Below, one piece after another: positions 34,540-42,411 of a stretch of 64,000 bases of DNA; position 1 is the stretch's first letter, and each line of letters starts with the position of its first letter. The stretch covers positions 16,815 to 80,814 of the forward strand of contig CANQXK010000008.1 of assembly GCA_947627715.1 (NCBI GenBank). The letters run 5' to 3'. The DNA comes from an uncultured Oscillospiraceae bacterium (GTDB lineage Bacteria; Bacillota; Clostridia; Oscillospirales; Oscillospiraceae). The translations under genes were made by a program, and so were the position numbers. The notes under the pieces were generated by a model. That model did no database searches. It worked only from the letters and a program-made list of their open reading frames with translations, and was not told the DNA's origin.

Positions 34540-34564
34540 TATTATTTTTAAGGAGGTCAGAAAA

Positions 34565-35083
34565 ATGGACGTATTGAAAGCCATGGAGACGCGCTTTTCC
34601 ACCCGCGACTATACGCCGGAAAAGCTGACGGAGGCGGAGCTTGACACGCTCCTGACGGCGGGCCTGCAGGCCCCCACGGCCACCAACCGGCAGGAGCTGC
34701 ACTTCACGGTGCTCAGCGGGGACGCGCCGGTGCTGTTTGCCATCCAGGAGGCCATGGGCACCCGCAAGAGGCCGGAGAAGAACTTTTGGTACAACGCCCC
34801 CACGGTCATCGTCATCAGCGGCGAGACGGCCTTCGGCTGGACGGCGGTGGACGCGGGCATCGCCGTGGAGAACATCGCCCTGGCCGCCGAGGCCCTGGGG
34901 CTGGGGAACGTCATTCTGGGCTGCCTCAAGGGGGCGATGCTGGGGGAGAAGCGGGACGAGTTCGCCAAGGCCCTGGGCTTCCCGGAGGGGTACGACTTCC
35001 AGATCGCCGTGGCCGTGGGCCGCAAGGCCGCCGGCAAGGAACCCCACAGCTTCGATCGGGAGAAGCAGGTGACGGTGCTGTGA
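34565..35083 (+). CDS. Nitroreductase family protein
   Basis: 172 residues, FMN-dependent nitroreductase fold: RFSTRDYTPEKLT near 9-21 (phosphate and FMN contacts), QAPTATNRQ near 35-43 and ALGLGNVILGC near 110-120. AAGGAGG precedes the ATG. Physiological substrate unknown. It is 25 bases after tyrS with no terminator between, so it may be co-transcribed with it. Confidence 0.85.
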   Translation: MDVLKAMETRFSTRDYTPEKLTEAELDTLLTAGLQAPTATNRQELHFTVLSGDAPVLFAIQEAMGTRKRPEKNFWYNAPTVIVISGETAFGWTAVDAGIAVENIALAAEALGLGNVILGCLKGAMLGEKRDEFAKALGFPEGYDFQIAVAVGRKAAGKEPHSFDREKQVTVL

Positions 35084-35114
35084 CCGCCGCCTCCCGGAGC
35101 TGAAATACGCGGAA

Positions 35115-35142
35115 TGCCCCGCGCCGTTATCGGCGCGGGGCA
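35115..35142 (+). terminator. Terminator of the tyrS-nitroreductase transcript
   Basis: TGCCCCGCGCCG (35115-35126) pairs with CGGCGCGGGGCA (35131-35142) around TTAT. A T6 run follows 11 bases later. Confidence 0.75.
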
Positions 35143-35237
35143 AATTTGCGGTTTTTTATAGTTTCACGGAACATTTTCCGCTCCCTGTGGATATTAAGGG
35201 TGAATGGGCCATTCGGAAATCGAAAAGAGGTGAGACG

Positions 35238-35702
35238 GTGACGCACGGGGAATTTGCCAGGGCTGTGGAGGCATACGCCGATATGGTCTTTCGGGTGGCG
35301 TTCAGCTCCCTTGGGCGGTGGGAGGACGCGGAGGACGTGACCCAGGAGGTGTTTTTGAAGCTTTGGCGGTCGGACAGGAGTTTCACGTCCCAGGAACACA
35401 CGCGGTTTTGGCTGATCCGTGTCACCGTCAACGAGTGTCACAGGGCAGTGCGGTGGTATCGGCGCAACGTGCTTGTGGAGGATGTCCCCGAAAGGCCGGA
35501 CGCGCCGGAAAGCCGGGAGCTTCTGGACACGGTGATGGACCTGCCGGAAAAGCTCCGGGTAGCGGCGTATCTCTTCTATTACGAGGGGTATTCCACCCAC
35601 GAGATCGCGCGGCTGGTGTCCGTGCCGGAGGCCACGGTCCGCTCAAGGCTCGCAAGGGCGCGGGAAAAACTACGGGAAATTTTGAAGGAGGAAGACAGAT
35701 GA
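35238..35702 (+). CDS. ECF-type RNA polymerase sigma factor
   Basis: 154 residues. Region 2 (about 7-70) has YADMVFRVAFSSLGRWEDAEDVTQEVFLKLW, and region 4 (about 100-152) has LPEKLRVAAYLFYYEGYSTHEIARLVSVPEATVRSRLARAREKL. The GTG at 35238 follows AGAGGTGA; an in-frame GTG at 35187 lacks a ribosome site. The last four bases overlap the next gene, the usual sigma/anti-sigma arrangement. Its target promoter is not known from this sequence. Confidence 0.88.
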   Translation: MTHGEFARAVEAYADMVFRVAFSSLGRWEDAEDVTQEVFLKLWRSDRSFTSQEHTRFWLIRVTVNECHRAVRWYRRNVLVEDVPERPDAPESRELLDTVMDLPEKLRVAAYLFYYEGYSTHEIARLVSVPEATVRSRLARAREKLREILKEEDR

Positions 35703-36553
35703 AAAACAGGGCGTTTGAAAAGGCGTTCTCGGACCTGAAGCTGTCCGGGGACGTGCGGGAGAGGATTCTGGACGCGGCATTGGAGAGTGATGATAAGGTG
35801 AAGGTACGCCGGAGCGCAAGGCCCCTGCGCCTTGCGGCGGTGGCGGCGGCGGTGACAGCGGCGGTATGCCTGATGGCCGGGACGGCCCTGGCCGTGGCGT
35901 ATGTCTCCGGCAGGTTCGACACGGTGGAGGTCATCGGCGGCGGCGAATACGCCAACGGCTACAGACTCTCCGGCGGAGAAAACCAGCTTTTGCCCCTGGA
36001 CGTGTTGTCCGACGGGGTGATGGCCATGTCCGAAGAGAGGCCGGAAGGGGAGGCAGTCAGGGAGTTCCAGGGAGAGAACTGGAAGGCGGCGCAGGAGTTT
36101 TCCGGGGTGGTCCTGCCTGAAAACAGCGCCATTGACGCGCTGCCTGTGGGCGGCAGCGCGCTGAAGGTGGACTCCAGGGGCGAAGGCCCTGCGCGTCTGA
36201 CCTTCATCCAGTGGACAGACGGACTTGAGATGAGCTTCGGCGAATACAGCAGTCAGTCCATGGGGGCGGGCACGACCGTGACCGCCGAACTCTACACCGA
36301 GCTTGCTGAGAAGGTCCCCACACAGGACCGTTACTACGCCTTCTACGACTGCACCGTGGAGGAATATACCTCTGTAAACGGCGTGAATGCCGTGATCACC
36401 CGCCTCACGCCCAACGAGCCGGAACGGGAGGAGAAGCTCTTGGCGGACATCAACATGGGAAGTTGCCTCTTCCACATTGAATCCAGTGTGACCAGCTCTT
36501 CGGAGGAAGCTCTGAAGGAGCTGTACAGGCTGGTGGACGGCTTCGCGGGATAA
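35699..36553 (+). CDS. Single-pass membrane protein, probable anti-sigma factor
   Basis: 284 residues: short cytoplasmic N-terminus (about 1-42, with ERILDAALESDDKVKVRRSARPL), one membrane helix (about 43-65, LAAVAAAVTAAVCLMAGTALAVAYV), and a large extracytoplasmic domain. It overlaps the sigma gene by ATGA and has AAGGAGG upstream. Topology and coupling to an ECF sigma factor support an anti-sigma or sensor role (inference). No ZAS zinc motif is seen in the N-terminus. The outer domain matches no family I recognise (DUF4367-like proteins have this layout). Confidence 0.7.
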   Translation: MKNRAFEKAFSDLKLSGDVRERILDAALESDDKVKVRRSARPLRLAAVAAAVTAAVCLMAGTALAVAYVSGRFDTVEVIGGGEYANGYRLSGGENQLLPLDVLSDGVMAMSEERPEGEAVREFQGENWKAAQEFSGVVLPENSAIDALPVGGSALKVDSRGEGPARLTFIQWTDGLEMSFGEYSSQSMGAGTTVTAELYTELAEKVPTQDRYYAFYDCTVEEYTSVNGVNAVITRLTPNEPEREEKLLADINMGSCLFHIESSVTSSSEEALKELYRLVDGFAG

Positions 36554-36558
36554 GGCGA

Positions 36559-36604
36559 AAAAGGTGATTTTTGCGGCGGTATGTTTGTCACAAAATCACC
36601 TTTT
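36559..36604 (+). terminator. Terminator after the anti-sigma gene
   Basis: AAAAGGTGATTTT (36559-36571) and AAAATCACCTTTT (36592-36604) pair perfectly across a 20-base loop, then TTTTGTTTTG. Confidence 0.7.
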
Positions 36605-36653
36605 GTTTTGCGGAGTGTGCGGCCCTTCGGGCCGTGCGCGGAGCAAAGCAGCA

Positions 36654-36697
36654 GGGAAACTCCGCGTGAATTTCGCAGAATTCACGCGGAGTTTCCC
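36654..36697. repeat. 19-bp palindrome with GAATT core
   Basis: Arms 36654-36672 and 36679-36697, starting GGGAAACTCCGCGTGAATT, are perfectly complementary around TCGCAG. It has the same architecture as the elements at 8409-8452 and 12269-12305. Confidence 0.78.
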
Positions 36698-36711
36698 GCA
36701 CGTTCCCCCTT

Positions 36712-36743
36712 AATTGAAAAAGCCTTTTCGGGCTTTTTCAATT
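36712..36743 (-). terminator. Terminator overlapping the stop of the tautomerase gene
   Basis: AATTGAAAAAGCC (36712-36724) pairs with GGCTTTTTCAATT (36731-36743) around TTTTCG. It serves the minus-strand gene, whose TAA lies at 36744-36742 inside the arm, and can work in both directions. Confidence 0.75.
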
Positions 36744-37083
36744 AAAATAGTTCCCCGTTCCAGGCCCAGTTCTCCACCGGGTGGAAGGTGATATAGACGC
36801 GCTCCCCGGGGATGGACAGCTCGCCGGACAAAATGTCGGTGATCTCTGCGGCCATTTTGCCGCAGTCTGACCTGGACGGCGCGCCGAAGGCGGAGACGGA
36901 GACGTAAGCGCCCTTCTCCAGCTTCTCCCCGGCGAACCAAAGGTCCTTCCTGTCCTCGACGCCCACCATCAGCCAGCTCTCCGGCTTGTGGAGCAGGGAG
37001 ACGGCCTTGCCGAATCTGGCCTTGAGGACCTCTTTCTTCTCAGGCGTCACAGGCACTGTGACTTTTGCTTCAATGTATGGCAT
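36742..37083 (-). CDS. MIF-like tautomerase superfamily protein
   Basis: 113 residues starting MPYIEAKV, so Pro2 is the expected N-terminal catalytic base after Met removal. The C-terminal half carries the MIF signature: GKMAAEITDILSGELSIPGERVYITFHPVENWAWNG. Keto-enol tautomerase activity on phenylpyruvate-type substrates is likely for the fold, but the physiological role in bacteria is unclear. GGAGG is seven bases before the ATG. It ends a minus-strand run with the phosphatase and hydrolase genes. Confidence 0.85.
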   Translation of the reverse strand: MPYIEAKVTVPVTPEKKEVLKARFGKAVSLLHKPESWLMVGVEDRKDLWFAGEKLEKGAYVSVSAFGAPSRSDCGKMAAEITDILSGELSIPGERVYITFHPVENWAWNGELF

Positions 37084-37098
37084 TTCAATTCCTCCTTT

Positions 37099-37704
37099 TT
37101 ATGATGCGGCCGTTCCCGTGCCGTTGAAGCGGACCAGCGAGAACTCGCCGCCGTCAAAATCCAGCTCCGTCACCGTGGCGTAGTCGTGGGAGAACCTGTG
37201 CCACTGGTGGGGGTCCGTCCCGGTGACGCGGCAGAGAAAGGCGCTTGTGACGCCCATGTGGGCGGTGACGGCCAAGGTCCCCCGGGTTTTCCCCAGAATG
37301 TCCCGGAGGGCGTTTTCAAACCGTTCCCCGGCGGCCTCCAGATTTTCGCCCCCCGGCGGCGTCAAAAGGTCCCCCAGGACGCGCTCCGGGAGCTGGCCGG
37401 GATAGAGGCGGTCGATCTCCTGGGTGGTGAGGCCCTCCCAGTCCCCCAGGTCAAATTCCCGCAGTCCGTCGTGAAGGAAAATCTCCGTATTCCCGCCGGA
37501 CATGAGCTGCGCCGTCTCCCTGGCGCGGGCCAGGGGGCTTGACCAAAGGGCGTCGATCCCGGCGCTTTCAAAAAACGGGCGGCGCGCCGCCGCCTGTTCC
37601 CGGCCCCGTTGGCTCAGGGGCAGGTCGGTGCGGCAGCCGATGCAGAGCCAGACGCCGCCGGGGAAGTCCGGCTCGCCGTGGCGGACGATGTACACCTTGC
37701 GCAT
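37099..37704 (-). CDS. Histidine phosphatase family protein
   Basis: 201 residues with the RHGEP phosphohistidine motif near 7-11 (VYIVRHGEPDFPGG), SPLARARETA near 58-67, the acid EFDLGDWEGLT near 87-97 and the second histidine in AVTAHMGV. The substrate cannot be told from sequence; cobalamin ribazole phosphatase or phosphoglycerate mutase-like roles are possible. The ATG at 37704 has GGAGG seven bases upstream; ATG at 37707, overlapping the previous gene by ATGA, is the alternative. Confidence 0.82.
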   Translation of the reverse strand: MRKVYIVRHGEPDFPGGVWLCIGCRTDLPLSQRGREQAAARRPFFESAGIDALWSSPLARARETAQLMSGGNTEIFLHDGLREFDLGDWEGLTTQEIDRLYPGQLPERVLGDLLTPPGGENLEAAGERFENALRDILGKTRGTLAVTAHMGVTSAFLCRVTGTDPHQWHRFSHDYATVTELDFDGGEFSLVRFNGTGTAAS

Positions 37705-38549
37705 CATGAGTCCTCCCATCCAAGAAGTCTTGCGGCGTTGCCGCCGGTGACGGCCTCCAGCTCCTCCGGGGAGAGGCCGGAGGAGCGGACGGCGGCCAGC
37801 GCCTCCGCCTCGTCCGACCAGGGGCTGTCGGAGCCGAAGAGCACCCGGTCCGCGCCGTGGGCGCGGACGGCGCGGACAAAGCGGTCCGGGTCCATGGGGG
37901 CCTGGGGCGAGAGTTGGCCGTTTTGCCGCCGCCAGGGACCCATGGCCACGGCGGTGTCCAGGAAGCAAGGCGCGCCGTAAAGCGCCTCCGCCTCGTCCCA
38001 CGAGGCAAAGCCGCCCATGTGGGCCAGGACGATCCCGCGGTGGGGCACCCGGCGCAGAAGGGCGGCGAGCCTTCCGGGCGAGGCGTAGTCGAGGCCGGGG
38101 AAATTGGGGTCCGCCCCGGCGTGGATCAGTACGACCATGTCAAGCTCCGCTGCCAGCTCCACGATACGCACGGTCCGTGGGTCGTCGGCGGGCACGCCCT
38201 GAAAGAGGGGGTGGAGCTTGATGCCGGGGAACCCCTGCCCGGCCAGGGAGCGCAGGAGCTTCTCCGGCTCCGGCGTGTCCGGGTGGATGCCGCCCAGGGA
38301 CAAAAGGCCCGTTTCGCGGGTGTGGGCGTTGATCTCCGCGGCGGCGCGGTTGACGCCCTCCGTCTGGTGGGGTTTTGTGACCACCGGGGCCAGGACGGCA
38401 AGGCCGATCCCCGCCCGCGCCATGGAGGCCCGGAGGCCGGACGCGGTGCCGTCGGAGTAGTTCTTCATATCCGCCCCCGCCGCCATGCCGGCCACGGCAC
38501 GCGGGGCCAGCGCGTCGGGGAAGGTGTGGGTGTGAAAGTCGATGACCAT
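37704..38549 (-). CDS. Amidohydrolase-family TIM-barrel metal-dependent hydrolase
   Basis: 281 residues. Metal ligands are H6 and H8 in DFHTHTFPD, the barrel histidine in VVLIHAGAD, the histidine in AHMGGF, and the late aspartate in FGSDSPW. GIKLHPLFQ is also present. It belongs to the amidohydrolase 2 (decarboxylase-like) group; substrate unknown. It is coupled to the phosphatase gene downstream. Upstream is ackA on the same strand after 109 bases with a terminator between. Confidence 0.8.
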   Translation of the reverse strand: MVIDFHTHTFPDALAPRAVAGMAAGADMKNYSDGTASGLRASMARAGIGLAVLAPVVTKPHQTEGVNRAAAEINAHTRETGLLSLGGIHPDTPEPEKLLRSLAGQGFPGIKLHPLFQGVPADDPRTVRIVELAAELDMVVLIHAGADPNFPGLDYASPGRLAALLRRVPHRGIVLAHMGGFASWDEAEALYGAPCFLDTAVAMGPWRRQNGQLSPQAPMDPDRFVRAVRAHGADRVLFGSDSPWSDEAEALAAVRSSGLSPEELEAVTGGNAARLLGWEDS

Positions 38550-38619
38550 GGTTTTTGCCGCCTCCAGTGGGACTTGCCGTTCTTTGGGAGAGGGAAGGGC
38601 GCGGGGCCTTCAAAAGGAA

Positions 38620-38643
38620 CCCGGAAGGCGCGGGCCTTCCGGG
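38620..38643 (-). terminator. Terminator of ackA
   Basis: CCCGGAAGG (38620-38628) pairs with CCTTCCGGG (38635-38643); on the minus strand TTCCTTTTG follows. It lies 15 bases after the ackA stop. Confidence 0.65.
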
Positions 38644-38658
38644 CTGCCGGCAGATTTT

Positions 38659-39852
38659 TTACTTTGCCAGGGCGGCGGTGTCCATGGCGATCATCAGCTC
38701 CTCGTTGGTGGGGATGACGAACACCTTTACCTTGGAGTCGGCGGCGGAGATCTCCTCCTTGCCCCGCGTGGCGTTGCAGTGGGGGCAGATCTTCACGCCC
38801 ATGTACTCAAGGCCGGAGGCGATGCGCAGGCGCATATCCGCGTCGTTCTCGCCCACGCCGGCGGTGAAGACGATGGCGTCCACCCCGCCCATGGCGGCGG
38901 CGTACGCGCCGATGTACTTCTTCACCTCATAGGCGAACTTGTCCAGGGCCAGGGCGGCGCGCTCGTTGCCCTCCTTCGCCGCGGCGGAGAGGTCCCGGAA
39001 GTCGGAGCTGACGCCGGAGATGCCCAGCACGCCGGACTTCTTGTTGAGGACATTCAGCATCTCCTTGATGTCCCAGCCGTAGCGGCCCATGAGATACTCC
39101 ATGATGGTGGGGTCGATGTCGCCGGAGCGGGTGCCCATGGGGAACCCGGCGAGAGGCCCAAGGCCCATGGAGGTGTCCACCACCTTGCCGTCCACGATGG
39201 CGGCGAGGCTGGAGCCGTTGCCCAGGTGGCAGGAGATGATCTTCGTCCCCTCAGGGTGGCCCTCGCGCCCCAGCGCCCGGAGGGTCTGGCCGGCGATGTA
39301 CTTATGACTGGTGCCGTGGAAGCCGTAGCGGCGCACGCCGTCCTTCTCGTAGTACTCGTAGGGCAGGGCGTAGATGTACGCCTTGGGGGGCATGGTCTGA
39401 TGGAAGGCGGTGTCAAAGACGGCCACCTGCTTTTTCCCCGGCATGGCCTCCATGCAGGCGCGGATGCCCATGAGGTTGGCGGGGTTGTGGAGAGGCCCGA
39501 AGGGGATGCACCGCTCGATGGCGGCGATGACCGAGTCGTCGATGACGCAGCTGGCGGCAAACTCCGCGCCGCCGTGCACCACGCGGTGGCCCACCGCGTC
39601 GATCTCGTCGGTGGAGGCGATAACGCCGCGCACCGGGTCCACCAGCGCGTCCATGACGGACTTGATGGCCTCGTTGTGGGTGGGCATGGGGATGTCCAGC
39701 TTCACGTCGTCCCGGCCGGGGACCTTGTGGGTGAGCCGCCCGTCGATGCCGATGCGCTCGCAAAGGCCCTTGGCGAAGACCTCGCCGGAGTCGGAGTCCA
39801 TGAGCTGATATTTGAGCGAGGAGGAGCCGGCGTTGATAACAAGAATTTTCAT
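38659..39852 (-). CDS. ackA: Acetate kinase
   Basis: Interconverts acetyl phosphate and acetate with ADP/ATP, the main substrate-level ATP step of acetogenic fermentation. 397 residues. Motifs: N-terminal VINAGSSSLKYQL near 4-16, VFDTAFHQTMPP near 172-183, GFHGTSHKYI near 203-212, HLGNGSS near 238-244 and FTAGVGEND near 320-328. GGAAGG precedes the ATG. No pta gene is adjacent. It is divergent from tmcAL, which uses acetate as substrate. Confidence 0.96.
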   Translation of the reverse strand: MKILVINAGSSSLKYQLMDSDSGEVFAKGLCERIGIDGRLTHKVPGRDDVKLDIPMPTHNEAIKSVMDALVDPVRGVIASTDEIDAVGHRVVHGGAEFAASCVIDDSVIAAIERCIPFGPLHNPANLMGIRACMEAMPGKKQVAVFDTAFHQTMPPKAYIYALPYEYYEKDGVRRYGFHGTSHKYIAGQTLRALGREGHPEGTKIISCHLGNGSSLAAIVDGKVVDTSMGLGPLAGFPMGTRSGDIDPTIMEYLMGRYGWDIKEMLNVLNKKSGVLGISGVSSDFRDLSAAAKEGNERAALALDKFAYEVKKYIGAYAAAMGGVDAIVFTAGVGENDADMRLRIASGLEYMGVKICPHCNATRGKEEISAADSKVKVFVIPTNEELMIAMDTAALAK

Positions 39853-39906
39853 TTTTCGTACCTTCCCTTGTAAATTTGTTGGCGAGGGGTTAATATAGAT
39901 ACATCT

Positions 39907-39935
39907 ATTTTAAACCATAATTCCCGATTCCACAA
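39907..39935 (-). promoter_or_regulatory. Probable sigma-A promoter of ackA
   Basis: On the minus strand TTGTGG (39935-39930), 17-base spacer, TAAAAT (39912-39907), 55 bases before the ackA ATG. Confidence 0.55.
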
Positions 39936-40005
39936 TAGGGAAAATGAAAAAAAGCGGCCGCCGGTCCCGGCGGCCCGTCCCGGAGGGGCCGGGGGAGGTC
40001 GGAAA

Positions 40006-41217
40006 ATGAACGTCGTGGGCATCATCTGCGAATATAACCCCTTCCATCTGGGGCATCTGCATCAGATGGAGGCCGCCCGCCGCCAGGCGGGGGAGGACGC
40101 CGCCGTGGTGTGCGTGATGGGGGGCAACTTCGTCCAACGGGGGGAACCGGCGCTGGTGTCCAAGCACGTCAGGGCCGGGATGGCCGTATCGTGCGGGGCC
40201 GATTTGGTGCTGGAGCTGCCGGTCCCCTGGGCGCTGGCCTCCGCCGAGCGGTTCGCCGCCGGGGGCGTGGCCCTTTTGGACGCCGCCGGGGCGGACTTCC
40301 TCTCCTTCGGGGCGGAATGCCCGGAGGAAACGCGCCTCTCCGCCCTGGCGGGGGCGCTGCTCAGCCCGGAGTACGGGCCGCTTCTCAAGGGGGAGCTGGC
40401 CGCCGGGGCGTCCTTCGCCGCGGCCAGGGAGCGGGCGGCGGCAAGGCTCGTGGGCCGGGACGCGCTGCTGCTCCGGGAACCCAACAACATCCTGGCGGTG
40501 GAATACTTAAAGGCCATCGCCCTCCGGCGGTCGGCGCTGCGGCCCCTCCCCGTCAAACGGGCCTTCGCCGCCCACGACGGCGGGGAGAACGGGGACTTTG
40601 CCGGGGCGGCCAGGATCCGGGAGCTGGCGGCCTCCGGCGGGGAGTACGGCAGATTCATGCCGGACGCCGCCCGCGCCCTTTTAGACCGGGAGCTGGCGGC
40701 GGGCCGGACGCCGGACCCGGACCGGGTGGACGCCATGGCGATGTACCGGCTGCGGACCATGACCGCCGGGGAGTTCCAGGCCCTGCCCGACGCGGGGGAG
40801 GGGCTGTGGTCGCGCTTCATGCGCTGCGCCGCCGCCCAGCCCACGCTGAAGGAGACGCTGGACGCCGTCAAGACGAAGCGGTACGCCTACGCCCGGCTGC
40901 GGCGGATGGCTATGGCGGCGCTCCTGGGGATCACCGCCGGGATGCAGCAGGGCGAGCCGCCGTACCTCCGGGTGCTGGCCCTGGGGGAGCGGGGCCGGGA
41001 GGTCCTCCGGCAAATCAAGCGCCGCTGCCCCCTGCCCGTTGTCACAAAGCCCGCCGCCGCCAGGCTCCTGCCGGAGGAGGCCGGGAGGCTCTTCCGCCTG
41101 GAGGCGAGAGCGGGGGACGTCTACGCGCTGACGCTGAAGGATCCCGCGGAGCGCCGGGGCGGGAGCGAGTGGCGCACAAGCCCCGTGACGCTGGCGGGAA
41201 CAGGGGAAACGCCGTAA
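40006..41217 (+). CDS. tmcAL: tRNA(Met) cytidine acetate ligase
   Basis: ATP-dependent enzyme (YlbM family) that activates acetate as acetyl-AMP and acetylates C34 of elongator tRNA-Met to ac4C. 403 residues with GIICEYNPFHLGHLHQM near 5-21 (HxGH nucleotidyl-transfer motif), GGNFVQRGEPALVSKHVRA near 40-58, and REPNNILAVEYLKAI near 159-173. GGGGGAGG precedes the ATG. It is divergent from ackA; both handle acetate (inference on functional link). Confidence 0.9.
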   Translation: MNVVGIICEYNPFHLGHLHQMEAARRQAGEDAAVVCVMGGNFVQRGEPALVSKHVRAGMAVSCGADLVLELPVPWALASAERFAAGGVALLDAAGADFLSFGAECPEETRLSALAGALLSPEYGPLLKGELAAGASFAAARERAAARLVGRDALLLREPNNILAVEYLKAIALRRSALRPLPVKRAFAAHDGGENGDFAGAARIRELAASGGEYGRFMPDAARALLDRELAAGRTPDPDRVDAMAMYRLRTMTAGEFQALPDAGEGLWSRFMRCAAAQPTLKETLDAVKTKRYAYARLRRMAMAALLGITAGMQQGEPPYLRVLALGERGREVLRQIKRRCPLPVVTKPAAARLLPEEAGRLFRLEARAGDVYALTLKDPAERRGGSEWRTSPVTLAGTGETP

Positions 41218-41236
41218 AACAAAAGTAAAAATGCAT

Positions 41237-41252
41237 TGTTTCACGTGAAACA
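41237..41252. other. parS: parS centromere site (ParB/Spo0J binding)
   Basis: TGTTTCACGTGAAACA at 41237-41252 is a perfect 16-bp palindrome and a full match to the consensus parS sequence TGTTNCACGTGAAACA. It lies between the convergent ends of tmcAL and spoIID, outside any gene. ParB would nucleate here and load SMC. parS sites usually cluster within the origin-proximal part of the chromosome, so the locus is probably in that zone (inference). Confidence 0.92.
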
Positions 41253-41270
41253 TTTTGATAATATAAAGTA

Positions 41271-42293
41271 TTATGCGCCGGGGAACGCCTCCCGGCCCAG
41301 CTCCGTGCCGGGGTAGTAGTTTTCCAAAATCTCCTCAAACGAGGCCCCGTTCAGGGCCATGACCTGCGCCCCGTACTGGCTCATGCCCACGCCGTGGCCG
41401 TAGCCGGAGGAGGTCATGGTGACGGTGGAGGGGCCGGCGGTGAGCTGGATGGCGGTACTGCGCAGGCCGAAGAGGGAGCGAAGCTCCGTGCCCCGCACCG
41501 TGGCGCCGCCCACCGTCACCGTGCTCAAGCGCCCTGAGCCGGAGAGCACGGGGACGCCGAGCCACGTCTGGGGGTCCCCGGAGAGGTCCGCCTCCGGGTG
41601 GGCGGCCAGGACGGTGTTTTTGAATTCCTCCGCCGACACGGTAACGGAGGTGACGAAGTTCGGCACCGTGTCCGCCGACTCCGGGCTTTCCACGCTCACC
41701 AGGTACGGCTCGCCGCCGCCCCAGACCTGGGAGGCGTCCTCGGTCATGCCGGGGGAGGAGGAGTGGAACACCGCCAGGATCGGCTCGCCTTCGTAGGAGA
41801 GGGTCAGCCCGTCCGTGCCGTCCACGGCGGAGGCGATTTTGGAGAAATTGGCGTCGAAGTCCGTGCCCCACTTCTCCCGCAGAAAATCCACGTCCTTCCA
41901 CGCCGCGCAACAGGCGGAGTCGGAGCAGATGTCCGCCTCCGGGTGGGCGGAGGAGGGGGAGAGAAGCTTGCGCATAAGGTACGTGCGCAGCGCCACCGCC
42001 TGGGCCTTCAGGGCCTCCGGCTCAAAGGAGGCGGGCATCTCGGCGGCCACGGCGCCCAGAAGGTAGTCCCGCACGGACAGGGTGACCGTCTCCGCCCCGT
42101 CCAGAAGGGTGACGGACGCGGCGCTGTCCGCGGGGGCGGATTCCGCCGGGGCCACGAAGAAAAGCCCGTCCCCGCCGTCCCCGGCGGGCGTGTCCGGGAG
42201 CCTGGCGGGAGCCGGGGCGTTCCAGGAGGCCGCCACGGGGAAAATGAGGGAAAAGAGGGCGAGAGCGACGGAAATGATGAGAATGACTTTCAC
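41271..42293 (-). CDS. spoIID: Stage II sporulation protein D, lytic transglycosylase
   Basis: Cuts glycan strands during engulfment with SpoIIP and SpoIIM. 340 residues from the GTG at 42293, set by GGAGG six bases upstream; the ATG 36 bases further up has no site. N-terminal membrane anchor (about 2-20, KVILIISVALALFSLIFP). The SpoIID domain has the catalytic glutamate in AAEMPASFEPEALKAQAVALRTY, CSDSACCAAW (zinc-binding cysteines) and the C-terminal GYGHGVGMSQYGA. No engulfment partners are in the window. Confidence 0.93.
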   Translation of the reverse strand: MKVILIISVALALFSLIFPVAASWNAPAPARLPDTPAGDGGDGLFFVAPAESAPADSAASVTLLDGAETVTLSVRDYLLGAVAAEMPASFEPEALKAQAVALRTYLMRKLLSPSSAHPEADICSDSACCAAWKDVDFLREKWGTDFDANFSKIASAVDGTDGLTLSYEGEPILAVFHSSSPGMTEDASQVWGGGEPYLVSVESPESADTVPNFVTSVTVSAEEFKNTVLAAHPEADLSGDPQTWLGVPVLSGSGRLSTVTVGGATVRGTELRSLFGLRSTAIQLTAGPSTVTMTSSGYGHGVGMSQYGAQVMALNGASFEEILENYYPGTELGREAFPGA

Positions 42294-42311
42294 ACAGGGC
42301 CTCCATTCGTC

Positions 42312-42341
42312 TTGACTTGTGGGGAACATATGTTGTACAAT
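42312..42341 (+). promoter_or_regulatory. Sigma-A-like promoter of the 42.4 kb membrane gene
   Basis: TTGACT (42312-42317), 18-base spacer, TACAAT (42336-42341). Downstream at 42351-42380 there are two direct copies of ATCGGAAGCTT, spaced by 15 bases, and CATACAAT at 42380, a possible sigma-E -10 without a clear -35. Confidence 0.5.
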
Positions 42342-42411
42342 AGGGGAGCTTGATCGGAAGCTTCAATCGGAAGCTTGACCATACAATTCTTATTGAAGAG
42401 GGTCGCGGAAT

